Source: Palsa-504 sp050011155 (GTDB lineage Bacteria; Actinomycetota; Actinomycetes; Streptosporangiales; Streptosporangiaceae). From it: DNA of 64,000 bases. The notes under the pieces were generated by a model that saw only the letters and a list, made by a program, of their open reading frames with translations, was not told the origin of the DNA and made no database searches. Positions 8,527-16,832 of the stretch are shown here, piece by piece. Location of the stretch: NCBI GenBank assembly GCA_050011155.1, contig JBEKJP010000008.1, positions 1 through 64,000 on the forward strand. The letters run 5' to 3'. The translations under genes were made by a program, and so were the position numbers. Position 1 is the first letter of the stretch. The number at the start of each line of letters is the position of its first letter.

Positions 8527-8720
8527 TCGCCGTTTGCGGGCGGACATCCGCCTTGTGAAGGCGTTCACGAGGCGTTTCCGCGCCGCACGCATTCCTCGGT
8601 GGCCGGATGAGCTTACGCTCACGTCCACCACGTCGGCTGAGCCAGTGGACGCGCACCTGGCTCCGATGCGCCCCCCGGCCACCAGGCCGGATTTGGCCAG
8701 TCAGGGCGGGCTCTGGTCAG

Positions 8721-9953
8721 ATGGCGGTTATGGGGAACGGGACGGAGCACACCGGGCGGTGGACGCTGGAGGACCGGTTCGCGTCGCCGTGGCATTACCT
8801 GCCGGTGGAGGTGGCGGCCGGGGCGGGCGGGCTGCGGGTGGAGCTGGAGTACGAACGCGGCGGCGGGGCCGTGCTCGACCTGGGCTGCCTGGGGCCGGAC
8901 GGATTCCGGGGGTGGTCGGGCGGGGCGCGGAAGTCCTTCGTCATCACGCCGGGGGCGGCGACGCCGGGTTACCTGCCGGGGGAACTGGAGGCCGGGACGT
9001 GGCAGGTGATGATCGGGGTGCACCGGGTGCCGCCGGAGGGCACCGGGTTCCGGGTGACGGCCGAGACGACGGCGCGGGCTGGGGCGCTGGCGCCGCCGCC
9101 GGCGGCGCCAGCGCCCCCCGTACCAGCGGAGCGGCCGGCGCGGCGGGAGCTGCCGGCCCGGCCGGGGCACCGGTGGCTGGCTGGTGACCTGCATACCCAC
9201 ACGGTGCACTCGGACGGCCAGCTGACCGTGCCCGAGCTGGCCGTGCTGGCCGTCGAGCGCGGGCTCGACTTCCTCGCGGTCACCGACCACAACACGATCA
9301 GCCACCACGCCGAGCTGGCCCGGGCGTCCCGGCGGTACGGGATCACCCTGCTGCCCGGTCAGGAGGTGACGACCGACGGCGGGCACGCCGGGGCGCTAGG
9401 CGACGTGGGCTGGATCGACTTCCGGCGCTCCCCTGACGACTGGCTGGACGCCACCGAGGCGGCCGGGGGCCTGCTCTCGGTCAACCACCCGTACGGCGGG
9501 CCGGTCAGCTGGACCCGCCCGATGCGCCGCCGACCGCCGCTGCTCGAGGTGTGGCACTGGAGCTGGCTCGACCCGCGCTGGAACCTGCCGCTGTCCTGGT
9601 GGCTGGCCTGGGACCAGGCCGCCATCCCGGTCGGCGGCAGCGACTGGCACCGGCCGGGGGCCGACGCGCCGCCCGGCCGCCCGACCACCTGGGCCGAATG
9701 CGGCGGCGACGGGCCGGCCGCCGTACTCGACGCCCTGCGCCGAGGTCACGTCGCCATTTCGGCCGAACGGGATGGCCCCGTGCTCTACCGCCACGACCAC
9801 GAACTCCTGGCCATCGACGCGGACGGCCTGATCCTGGCCGGCCCGGAGGGCCCCTGCGCGCGGATCCGCGGCGACCGGGCCAGCCTGGGAAGCCGCCCCG
9901 GCCCGCACCGCCTGCTCGACCCCACCGGGGGAACGCTTGCGCTATGTGGTTAG
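8721..9953 (+). CDS. PHP-domain metallophosphoesterase, CehA/McbA-like
   Basis: The 410-residue protein begins with a beta-rich domain of about 130 residues and a Pro/Ala linker. A PHP domain follows, with GDLHTHTVHSDG, FLAVTDHNT, SVNHPYGG and GGSDWHRPG carrying the metal-binding His/Asp residues. CehA/McbA-like members hydrolyse phosphoesters or carbamates; the substrate is open. The start is uncertain between the ATGs at 8721 and 8730. The 3' end overlaps the convergent RNA methyltransferase gene by 12 bases. Confidence 0.8.
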   Translation: MAVMGNGTEHTGRWTLEDRFASPWHYLPVEVAAGAGGLRVELEYERGGGAVLDLGCLGPDGFRGWSGGARKSFVITPGAATPGYLPGELEAGTWQVMIGVHRVPPEGTGFRVTAETTARAGALAPPPAAPAPPVPAERPARRELPARPGHRWLAGDLHTHTVHSDGQLTVPELAVLAVERGLDFLAVTDHNTISHHAELARASRRYGITLLPGQEVTTDGGHAGALGDVGWIDFRRSPDDWLDATEAAGGLLSVNHPYGGPVSWTRPMRRRPPLLEVWHWSWLDPRWNLPLSWWLAWDQAAIPVGGSDWHRPGADAPPGRPTTWAECGGDGPAAVLDALRRGHVAISAERDGPVLYRHDHELLAIDADGLILAGPEGPCARIRGDRASLGSRPGPHRLLDPTGGTLALCG

Positions 9954-10745
9954 CCGCTGGCGGGTGATTTCGTAGAGGATGGCGGTGGCGGCGTTGGCGG
10001 CGTTGAGGGAGCTGGCGGCGCCGGTGATGGGGATGCGGACGGTGAGGTCGCAGCGGTCGCGCCAGGCGGCGGTCAGGCCGGTGGTCTCGTTGCCGACCAG
10101 GAGCAGGGTGGGCTGGGTGAAATCCTGGTCGAAGACATTGACCTCGCCGTGCTCGTCAGCGGCGACCACGATGATGGGGTATGGCTGAGCCCGGACCCAG
10201 GCCATGACCTCGCGGTGCGAGGGGCAGCGGACGACCGGGCGGGCGAACAGCGAGCCGGTGCTGGCCCGGACGGCCCGGGGGTCGTAGACGTCGGCGGCGT
10301 GGCCGGTGACGATGACCCCGTCGGCGCCGAACGCGTCGGCCGAGCGGACGATGCTGCCGACGTTACCTGGGCTGGCCGGGCGGTCGAGGACCACCCCGAG
10401 AAAGCTGGGGCCGGCCGTGATGCGGTGGAGATCATCGTTCGGCATCCCTATTACGGCGATCAGCTCGGGCGGCCCTTCGCCTTTTTCGCCCAGCTCGGCC
10501 AGCAGGTCGGGGGCCATCGCGACCTGGCTGGCGGGGACGTCGCGGAGCAGGTCGCGGGCCCAGCCGGACAGGGAGCGGTCGGCGTCGTAGAGCAGGGCGC
10601 GGAACGGCCAGCCGAACCGGGCCGCCAGCGTGATCGGCCGCACGCCCTGGACCAGGAACTCCCCGGCCCGCTGGCGTTTGCTGCGATTGCCGAGCAGCGC
10701 CTCCCACTGCTGGAAGCGGGCGTTTCGCGAGGAGATCCGCAGCAT
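9942..10745 (-). CDS. TrmH/SpoU family RNA 2'-O-methyltransferase
   Basis: The 267-residue protein has an N-terminal substrate-binding region (about 1-100) and a SPOUT knot domain with the three family motifs: VLDRPASPGNVGSIVRSAD, LLLVGNETTGL and IPITGAASSLNAANAA. It should methylate a ribose in rRNA or tRNA using S-adenosylmethionine. Loss of one family residue was not seen. Which RNA is modified cannot be told. The ATG is at 10745, and an unknown gene lies just upstream on the same strand. Confidence 0.9.
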   Translation of the reverse strand: MLRISSRNARFQQWEALLGNRSKRQRAGEFLVQGVRPITLAARFGWPFRALLYDADRSLSGWARDLLRDVPASQVAMAPDLLAELGEKGEGPPELIAVIGMPNDDLHRITAGPSFLGVVLDRPASPGNVGSIVRSADAFGADGVIVTGHAADVYDPRAVRASTGSLFARPVVRCPSHREVMAWVRAQPYPIIVVAADEHGEVNVFDQDFTQPTLLLVGNETTGLTAAWRDRCDLTVRIPITGAASSLNAANAATAILYEITRQRLTT

Positions 10746-10759
10746 GGCGATGAAGTTGG

Positions 10760-11506
10760 TCAGGTCGGGGGGTTAGTCAGCAGGTCGAGGCGGGCGCGCA
10801 GCAGCGCGCGGTGCGCCACCACGTCGTCGACCTGGTCGGGCTGTTCGGGGCACTCGCCGGCCGCGACCGCCTGGGCCAGCCGGAGCCGGGCGTCGGCGGC
10901 GCCGAGCACCTCGAACACCACCAGCAGGTTGTCCTGGGCCGCCTGCTCGGTGTCGGCGCGCAAGCCGGAGCCCTTGGTGACCCAGGTGTCCCTGATCTTG
11001 CCGCCGCGACCGTGGTCGATCAGCACGCTGACGGCGTGCTCGGCGTCGCCGTAGGCGAAGGCTATGGTGAGGGACTCCTGGCGGCCGCCGACGTCGGCGT
11101 AGTGCCAGCAGTCGCGGACCTGCGGCGACCCGATCGCGGCGGCCCACGGCGGATCGGCCACGTCGCGGGCGCCGAGCCGGGCGGCCGCCTGCGCGGCCGC
11201 GGTGCGCAGGGCGGGCGAGCCGACCGCGGCCAGCACGTGCAGCAGGGCCAGGGCCTCGGGGCTGGCGGCCTCCTCGGCCGCGGGTACCAGCGACTTGGTG
11301 AGCGTGTCCATCAGCGAGGACAGGCCCGCGGCCGACGAGGCCAGGGCGCCGATCAGGTCGGAGCCCCAGAGCTCGGCGTCCACCGGGTCGTGGAGCGCGC
11401 CCAGGACCTGGCGGGCCTCGGTGAGCACGCCGCCGAAGGTCTCCTCGACGGCCACCGGCGCGAACAGGAGAGCGACGTCGGGTTCGGCGGGATCGTCGGC
11501 ATCCAT
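10760..11506 (-). CDS. Conserved hypothetical protein
   Basis: The 248-residue, Ala/Leu-rich, mostly helical soluble protein has no signal peptide or TM segment. A central region with HYADVGGRQESLTIAFAYGD and VSVLIDHGRGGKIRDTWV looks like an alpha-beta domain. I do not recognise a family with a known function. The ATG at 11506 was chosen because the terminator of the upstream gene (11521-11554) lies just before it. The frame is open further upstream, but that part is basic low-complexity sequence. The gene is followed after 14 bases by the RNA methyltransferase and may form an operon with it. Confidence 0.65.
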   Translation of the reverse strand: MDADDPAEPDVALLFAPVAVEETFGGVLTEARQVLGALHDPVDAELWGSDLIGALASSAAGLSSLMDTLTKSLVPAAEEAASPEALALLHVLAAVGSPALRTAAAQAAARLGARDVADPPWAAAIGSPQVRDCWHYADVGGRQESLTIAFAYGDAEHAVSVLIDHGRGGKIRDTWVTKGSGLRADTEQAAQDNLLVVFEVLGAADARLRLAQAVAAGECPEQPDQVDDVVAHRALLRARLDLLTNPPT

Positions 11507-11520
11507 GCCGAGCAGGATAA

Positions 11521-11554
11521 GCGAAAGGACCCCGCCTTGAGGGGGTCCTTTCGC
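11521..11554 (-). terminator. Hairpin after the glycosyltransferase-P450-PfkB operon
   Basis: GCGAAAGGACCCC (11521-11533) pairs with GGGGTCCTTTCGC (11542-11554), a perfect 13-bp stem over an eight-base loop. It begins eight bases beyond the PfkB-like stop in the direction of transcription. Confidence 0.85.
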
Positions 11555-11562
11555 CGCGTTCG

Positions 11563-12528
11563 TTACTCTTTGAAGTATCCAGCCGAGGGCGACTCGATCC
11601 GGACCGCGTCGAGCAGACGCTCGTAGGCGGCTAGGTCGACGCGGTCCCGTTCGACCGCGTCGCCGGGCTCCTTGGTCCAGGTGCCCGCCCCGCCGGCGGC
11701 CAGGGCCAGCGCGTGCCTGAGCCGGTCGGGCCAGGACCAGCCGAGCAGCTGACCGGGAACCATTCCCGCCACCAGCGCGCCCCGGGCCGGCCCGAACCCC
11801 GGCGCTGACGCCGAAACGCCGACCCAGGCGGTCCACTCCCCGTCCGTGGTCACCGCGCTGACCACGCCGCCGGCCGCGACGGCGGCCGCGCCCGCGCCCA
11901 GCCGGACCAGGGTGGCGCCCAGCTCCCCCGGACCAGACGGACCGGTTCCGGCCTCGGCCACCACCAGGTCGGGGCCGTGGCCGACGGCGTGCTTGAGTTC
12001 CTCGCCGCCCGCGTCGAGGATCACCGGGACGCCCGCCTCGACGGCGTAGGTCACCAGCGACCCGTAGGTATCCGCGTCCAGGCCGTCGGGCAGGCTGCCG
12101 CAGAGCACGACGGCCGCGGCTCCGGTCATCAGCCGCCGGTAGTCCGCGGCGAACCGGCCGAGTTCCTCGGTGGTGATGTACGGGCCCGGCTCGGAGAATC
12201 GCCGGGTCGGGGTCTCCGGACCAGAGAACCGGTAGAACCGGCGGGATTCGCCCCGGATCAGCGTGAACGCCGTCGGGACGCCGGACCGGGCCAGGTCCTG
12301 GACGACGAGCTCGCCGGAGGCGCCGCCGACCAGGCCGGCCGCGAGCACGTCGTGGCCGAAGGCCCGCAGCACCCGGGCTACGGTCACGCCCCGGCCGCCG
12401 GCCCGGTAGGTCGGCCGGGAGACCGGCACCATGCCCTCGGCCCCCGGGTCGCCGTCCGGGTCGCCCGTCGTGTAGGCCACGTGCAGCGCGGCGTTGAGCG
12501 TGATCGTCACGATCACGTCACCGCTCAT
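11563..12528 (-). CDS. PfkB-family sugar-kinase-like protein with degenerate active site
   Basis: The 321-residue protein resembles 1-phosphofructokinase/tagatose kinase over its length: N-terminal VIVTITLNAAL, GGRGVTVARVLRAFG, then VPVILDAGG and a C-terminal ATP-site region. Two key places differ from active enzymes. The NPALD substrate aspartate region reads NAALH, and the catalytic GAGD signature reads PARG (in GPARGALVAGM), so the catalytic Asp is gone. It may bind a sugar phosphate without phosphorylating it. It is the last gene of the minus-strand operon, 20 bases after the P450. Confidence 0.8.
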   Translation of the reverse strand: MSGDVIVTITLNAALHVAYTTGDPDGDPGAEGMVPVSRPTYRAGGRGVTVARVLRAFGHDVLAAGLVGGASGELVVQDLARSGVPTAFTLIRGESRRFYRFSGPETPTRRFSEPGPYITTEELGRFAADYRRLMTGAAAVVLCGSLPDGLDADTYGSLVTYAVEAGVPVILDAGGEELKHAVGHGPDLVVAEAGTGPSGPGELGATLVRLGAGAAAVAAGGVVSAVTTDGEWTAWVGVSASAPGFGPARGALVAGMVPGQLLGWSWPDRLRHALALAAGGAGTWTKEPGDAVERDRVDLAAYERLLDAVRIESPSAGYFKE

Positions 12529-12548
12529 GACTGCCACCCTACCGGGGC

Positions 12549-13868
12549 TCACGGAAAGCCCGTTCGGCCTAACTCCAGGTAGACGGGCAGGCTCTCCAGG
12601 CCGCGCAGGGTGGACCCGGGCGAGCGGTAGGCCGGCCGCCCGGCCAGCCGCAGCCGCGGGAACCGGCGCAGCAGCCGGGGGAACAGGGCCTCGCCCTGCA
12701 TGCCCGTCAGGTACGCGCCGAGGCAGTAGTGCGGCCCGGCGCCGAAGCTCAGCGACGGGACCCGCTCCCGGGTCACGTCGAACACCTCGGGCTCCTTCAC
12801 CTGGACCGGGTCCCGGTTCGCGGCCGCGACCAGACCCAGGATCATGCTGCCCGGCTCGATCTGGGTCCCGGCCAGCTCGGCCGGTTCCAGCGCGGTCCTG
12901 ACCACCAGCTGCACCGGCGGCTCGTAGCGCAGGATCTCGGCCACCGCGTTCGGCGCGAGCCCGTCGTCCGCGGCCAGCAGCAGCGCCTGCTCCGGATGCT
13001 CGAGCAGCAGCCTGGTACCGAGACCGACCATGCTGGCCGGGGAGTCGAACCCGGCTCCGAACAGCAGCACCGCCATGCCGAGCTGCTCTTCGGAGCCGGC
13101 CTCGGCCTGGCTGGCGGCCAGCCGGGCCAGCAGGTTGTCCTCGCTGCCGTGACGGCCGGCCAGCACCGCCGCCAGCCCCTGGACCAGTTCCTCCCCGTAG
13201 ACCACGAGGTTGCGGCGCTGGCTGGCCGAGGCGAATTGCTCGAAGACCACGCCGAGCTGGCGGGTCAGCTGGCCGAGCCGGAGCGCCTCGTCGTCGGCGA
13301 TGGCCAGCAGGCGGCCCAGGGACAGCGACGCGAACGGCATCGCCAGCTCCTCGACCAGGTCGACGGGACCGGGGCCGTGCCCGGCCAGGCGGTCGAGGAG
13401 CAGTTCGGTGATCTCGGCCAGCTGGCCCCGGAACGCCTCGCTCTGCCGGGGGGTGAACGGCCGGGACGCGACCTGCCTGCGCGCGCGGTGCGCCGGGCCG
13501 GACAACATCACCATCGACCGGTACACGCAGCTGATGAACGCGTTGTCCCGCCAGCCCGGGTTCAGGGCGTCGAGCTGGGCGTAGGTCGGCGGCCCGAACG
13601 CCGGTTCGCGCAGCAGCCGGGAACAGCTGGCGAAGGTGGTGACCAGGTAGGCGACCGGCATCCCGGGAAAGCGGATGGGCAGGAACGGGGCCTGGTCCCG
13701 CAACTGGGCGTAGAGCGGGTACGGGTCCGCAAGCGGTCGCGGCCTGATCAGCCGCAGGAAGATCCGCAGTGCCCGCGCCTGGGTCTCCGGCTCGGCCGGG
13801 CTCGGTGACTCCCTGGACGTCGCGGGCCGTGGGACCCCGGGCGCCGGGCCGGGCGCCGCGCGGCTCAT
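12549..13868 (-). CDS. Cytochrome P450
   Basis: The 439-residue protein has the bacterial P450 layout: an I-helix GAGFDSPASM (the usual Thr position is altered), the K-helix EILRYEPP (ExxR), and a heme loop FGAGPHYCLGA with the cysteine ligand. It should hydroxylate a small molecule using electrons from a ferredoxin. The first about 25 residues are Pro/Ser-rich and disordered. The start overlaps the hydrolase stop (TGATG). With a glycosyltransferase and hydrolase in the same operon, tailoring of a lipid or natural product is plausible; no polyketide or peptide synthase is nearby. Confidence 0.92.
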   Translation of the reverse strand: MSRAAPGPAPGVPRPATSRESPSPAEPETQARALRIFLRLIRPRPLADPYPLYAQLRDQAPFLPIRFPGMPVAYLVTTFASCSRLLREPAFGPPTYAQLDALNPGWRDNAFISCVYRSMVMLSGPAHRARRQVASRPFTPRQSEAFRGQLAEITELLLDRLAGHGPGPVDLVEELAMPFASLSLGRLLAIADDEALRLGQLTRQLGVVFEQFASASQRRNLVVYGEELVQGLAAVLAGRHGSEDNLLARLAASQAEAGSEEQLGMAVLLFGAGFDSPASMVGLGTRLLLEHPEQALLLAADDGLAPNAVAEILRYEPPVQLVVRTALEPAELAGTQIEPGSMILGLVAAANRDPVQVKEPEVFDVTRERVPSLSFGAGPHYCLGAYLTGMQGEALFPRLLRRFPRLRLAGRPAYRSPGSTLRGLESLPVYLELGRTGFP

Positions 13869-14737
13869 CAGGCCACCGCCGCGGGTTCACCCTCGTACGC
13901 GTCCTCGACGGCCCAGAACTCCAGCAGCGCCTCCGCCAGCAGCGCGGGCTGCTCCATGTTGGGGCTGTGCGACGCTTTCGGGATGATCACGTGGCCGGCC
14001 CGCAGGCGGCCGGCCATCCCGGCGTAGGTGTCGTGGCTCCACACCCGGCGGTCGCGCTTGCCGAACACCACCAGCGCGTCGACGCCGGCCGCGACCAGTT
14101 CGTCGCTGCGGTCCGGCTCGTCCGCCATCGACTCCGCGGTGCCGGTGACCCAGTGCGGGTTCATCTCGGACAGCTTGGTGTGCCAGAACTCGCGCATGAC
14201 CGTGTCGTCCTTGGCGAGCAGCGCCTTCACCAGCGGCCAGAGCGCGATCGTGCCGCCGTTGGCGTGCAGCTTGGCCAGCCCTTCCAGCATGGACTGGTGC
14301 TTTTCTTCCTGCATGTCCGGGCCGCAGGCGACCAGGGCCAGGCTGCGGGCCAGGCCGGGCTCGGCCACCGCGGCGGACCGGGCCACGAAGCCGCCGAGGC
14401 AGTGCCCGACGAGGTGAACCGGGCGGCCGTCGGTGACCTCGCGGATCAGCTCCCTGAGGTCGCTGGCCATGTCCGCGATCGAGTAGCCGACCTCGCCCGC
14501 GGTGGCCAGCTCGAGCTGGCCGGAGTAGTCGTAGGCCCAGCCGCGGTAGCCGGCCGCGGCCAGCAGCGACATCACCTCGCGGAAGTCCTCTTTGGTACCG
14601 AAGAAGCCGCTGACCATGACCACGTCGATCCCGTTGTCGACCTCGGGCCGCGGTACTCCGTGCAGCGCCTGGATCCGGCGCCGGTGCGTCTCGATCAGCC
14701 GCCGCTCCACCCCGGGCGGCAGCGGAAGCTCGATCAT
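13868..14737 (-). CDS. Alpha/beta hydrolase-fold protein with cysteine nucleophile
   Basis: The 289-residue protein has the alpha/beta-hydrolase order: VVMVSGFFGTKEDF (oxyanion region), nucleophile elbow VGHCLGGFVA at about residue 117, VVFGKRDRRVW with a candidate Asp, and KASHSPNMEQP with the His. The elbow holds Cys where most members have Ser. That is seen in PHA synthases and dienelactone hydrolase and suggests acyl transfer or a special hydrolase. It lies between the glycosyltransferase and the P450 with 4-bp and 1-bp overlaps, so all are translated together. Confidence 0.82.
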   Translation of the reverse strand: MIELPLPPGVERRLIETHRRRIQALHGVPRPEVDNGIDVVMVSGFFGTKEDFREVMSLLAAAGYRGWAYDYSGQLELATAGEVGYSIADMASDLRELIREVTDGRPVHLVGHCLGGFVARSAAVAEPGLARSLALVACGPDMQEEKHQSMLEGLAKLHANGGTIALWPLVKALLAKDDTVMREFWHTKLSEMNPHWVTGTAESMADEPDRSDELVAAGVDALVVFGKRDRRVWSHDTYAGMAGRLRAGHVIIPKASHSPNMEQPALLAEALLEFWAVEDAYEGEPAAVA

Positions 14738-16011
14738 GCTCCCACCGCCACGCGTGATCCGGCCATGACATCCTCCAGGTGGGATACGGCCTGCCCGGCG
14801 CCGTCCTCGGCGCGGAGCAGGGCAGCGAGCGTCGCGGACCGCCGGGCCAGGCCCGGGTCGCCGAGCGCGCGGTCGAGGGCGGCCGCGAGGGCCGGCCCGG
14901 TCAGCTCGTGCACCGGCTGGGGCGGGGGCGCCACGCCCAGGTGTTGCATGCGCCGGGCCCAGAACGGCTGGTCGACGCAGAACGGCCAGATGACCTGCGG
15001 CTTTCCGGCGTACAGGGCAGCGGCGGTGGTGCCGGCCCCGCCGTGGTGGACGATGGCGTCCAGCTGGGGGAAGAGCCAGTCGTGGGGCGCGTTCCTGATG
15101 ACGAGGAAGCGGCCGGAGGGCAGCAGCCGCCGTAGCGCGGGGTCGAGCGACGCCACCACGACCCGGACGTCGTTGTCCCCGGCGGCCGTCATGATCGAGG
15201 CGGCCAGCCGGGCGGCGTCCAGGCTGGGCATGCTCCCGAAGCCGACGTAGACGACCGAGCGGCCGACCTTCCGGCCGGCCTCGAGGAACGTGGCCAGCCG
15301 GCCCGGTGGCGACCAGTCCTGCGCGGCCGGGAGCAGCCAGTAGCCAGTGACGTGCGCGGTCGCCGGCCAGTCGGCCGGCCGCGGGATGACGTGCTCGCTG
15401 AACGCGTGCAGCACGGTGACCGGCGCGCCGTCGCCGGAGACCAGCGGATCGTGGCGGCCGCGGCGGGACGGCAGGCCAAGCACGTCCCGGCGCCAGCGGT
15501 CCACGTCCTTACGGCACCATGCGCCGGCCAGCCGCCCGGCCGCCCGGTAGGACGGCCGGTTCAGCATCCCCGGCACCCGGCACGGCCAGACCGTGGAGGG
15601 GAACTCCCGGGTCGGCACCAGGGCGGGCATCGCCTGGCCGACGACCGCGGGCACGCCGAGGAGTTCGGCCACGTGCTGGCCGAGAGGCAGCACCGGGTGG
15701 TGCACCACCAGATCGGCGCCGCCGTCGGCCGCGTTCCCCAGGGCCGGGAGCACGGCGGCCGCGCGCTGCCCCATCGCCTGGCAGAACCGCATCACGTGCC
15801 GCAGGCCGTAACGACCCGCCACCGCTTCGCCGACCTGGCCCATGTCCAGCTCGAGCGGGACGAACGGCACGTCGTAAGCCTCGGCCAGGCCGCTGAAAAC
15901 CGCGGGCGCGGCCAGCACGGCCGCGTGGCCGCTAGCCCGCAGCCGGACCGCCAAGGCGACGAACGGCTGGACGTCACCTCGCGATCCGACCGTAAGCAGC
16001 AACGCCTTCAT
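14734..16011 (-). CDS. UGT/MGT-type glycosyltransferase (GT1)
   Basis: The 425-residue protein begins with KALLLTVGSRGDVQPFVAL, the acceptor-domain start of sterol/macrolide glycosyltransferases. It ends with the nucleotide-sugar signature HHGGAGTTAAALYAGKPQV followed by PFCVDQPFWARR. It should transfer a sugar from UDP- or dTDP-sugar to a lipophilic acceptor. I chose the ATG at 16011; a TTG at 16029 is possible, but GGGGG lies between them as a candidate ribosome site. It is the first gene of the operon. Confidence 0.88.
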   Translation of the reverse strand: MKALLLTVGSRGDVQPFVALAVRLRASGHAAVLAAPAVFSGLAEAYDVPFVPLELDMGQVGEAVAGRYGLRHVMRFCQAMGQRAAAVLPALGNAADGGADLVVHHPVLPLGQHVAELLGVPAVVGQAMPALVPTREFPSTVWPCRVPGMLNRPSYRAAGRLAGAWCRKDVDRWRRDVLGLPSRRGRHDPLVSGDGAPVTVLHAFSEHVIPRPADWPATAHVTGYWLLPAAQDWSPPGRLATFLEAGRKVGRSVVYVGFGSMPSLDAARLAASIMTAAGDNDVRVVVASLDPALRRLLPSGRFLVIRNAPHDWLFPQLDAIVHHGGAGTTAAALYAGKPQVIWPFCVDQPFWARRMQHLGVAPPPQPVHELTGPALAAALDRALGDPGLARRSATLAALLRAEDGAGQAVSHLEDVMAGSRVAVGA

Positions 16012-16235
16012 GGTCCGTCTGACCCCCAAATGCTCTGCCGCATCGTCACTAATCGCATACTAACTATCACAGAAAGTGACGGCAGAGTACAATGAACCAT
16101 TGAGTTTGCTCACTGAGCATGCTCAAGTTAACTGAGGGGTTATAGATATTAACGGATAGTTACCGATCGATAACCGGGCATCGGCCTCGCGTAGGTGCGG
16201 CTGTAACCGGCCTGGCGGCGGTCTCAGTCCCGGTC
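16012..16235. promoter_or_regulatory. AT-richer promoter region with a 12-bp palindrome
   Basis: This spacer is far less GC-rich than its flanks and contains the perfect palindrome TGAGCATGCTCA (16114-16125). It precedes the glycosyltransferase operon on the minus strand, so it probably holds the promoter and a dimer-binding operator. The tag gene ends on the right side. The regulator is unknown. Confidence 0.4.
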
Positions 16236-16832
16236 TCAGTCCCGGTCTCGGACCCGGCAGAAGCAGGCGGCCAGGTGGTCGTTGACGACACCGCACGCCT
16301 GCATGGTGGCGTAGGCGGTTACCGGGCCGGTGAACGTGAAACCGTGCCGCTTGAGCTCGGCGCTCAGCGCCTTCGAGGCCGGCGTGGAGGCCGGTACCTC
16401 GGCCAGCGTCCGCGGCGCGGCCCCCGCCTCGGCCGCGTACTTCCACACCAGCGCGCTCAGGCCGTCCGGCAGGCCGAGGGCGGCCCGCGCGTTGACGATG
16501 GCCGCGTTGATCTTCAGGCGGTTCCTGACGATGCCCGTGTCGGCCAGCAGCCGGGCCACGTCCTGGTCGCCGAAGGCCGCGACGGCCTCGGGGTCGAACC
16601 CGGCGAAGGCAGCGCGGAAGTTCTCCCGCTTGCGCAAGATCGTCAGCCAGGACAGCCCGGACTGGAAGCCCTCCAGGCAGAGCCGCTCGAAGATCGCCGT
16701 GTCGCCGCGCACCGGGCGGCCCCACTCCTCGTCGTGGTAAGCGACATAGTCGGCCGTGCTCAGGCCCCAGGGGCAGCGCAGCTTGCCGTCGGGTCCCGCG
16801 ATCGCCCCCGGTCCGGCCGGTTCCTCGCTCAC
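16236..16832 (-). CDS. tag: DNA-3-methyladenine glycosylase I
   Basis: The 198-residue base-excision repair enzyme removes 3-methyladenine from DNA. It shows the Tag hallmarks: LRCPWGLS and YHDEEWG at the N-terminus, EGFQSGLSW with the glycosylase glutamate, and C-terminal VNDHLAACFC. The Cys and His residues of the first and last motifs form the structural zinc site. The GTG at 16832 follows GAGGAGG and overlaps the stop of the DivIVA-domain gene by four bases (GTGA). The arrangement DivIVA-tag is common in actinobacteria. Confidence 0.93.
   Translation of the reverse strand: MSEEPAGPGAIAGPDGKLRCPWGLSTADYVAYHDEEWGRPVRGDTAIFERLCLEGFQSGLSWLTILRKRENFRAAFAGFDPEAVAAFGDQDVARLLADTGIVRNRLKINAAIVNARAALGLPDGLSALVWKYAAEAGAAPRTLAEVPASTPASKALSAELKRHGFTFTGPVTAYATMQACGVVNDHLAACFCRVRDRD

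Larger units (their letters stand above)
8278..8720. other. Gene-free spacer with two structured repeats
   Basis: No convincing gene lies in these 443 bases. It begins with a run of GCGGCCCGGC-type simple sequence, then a 50-base palindromic repeat (8333-8382) and a second stem-loop (8481-8526), both listed separately. The PHP gene promoter must lie near its right end. Confidence 0.6.
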
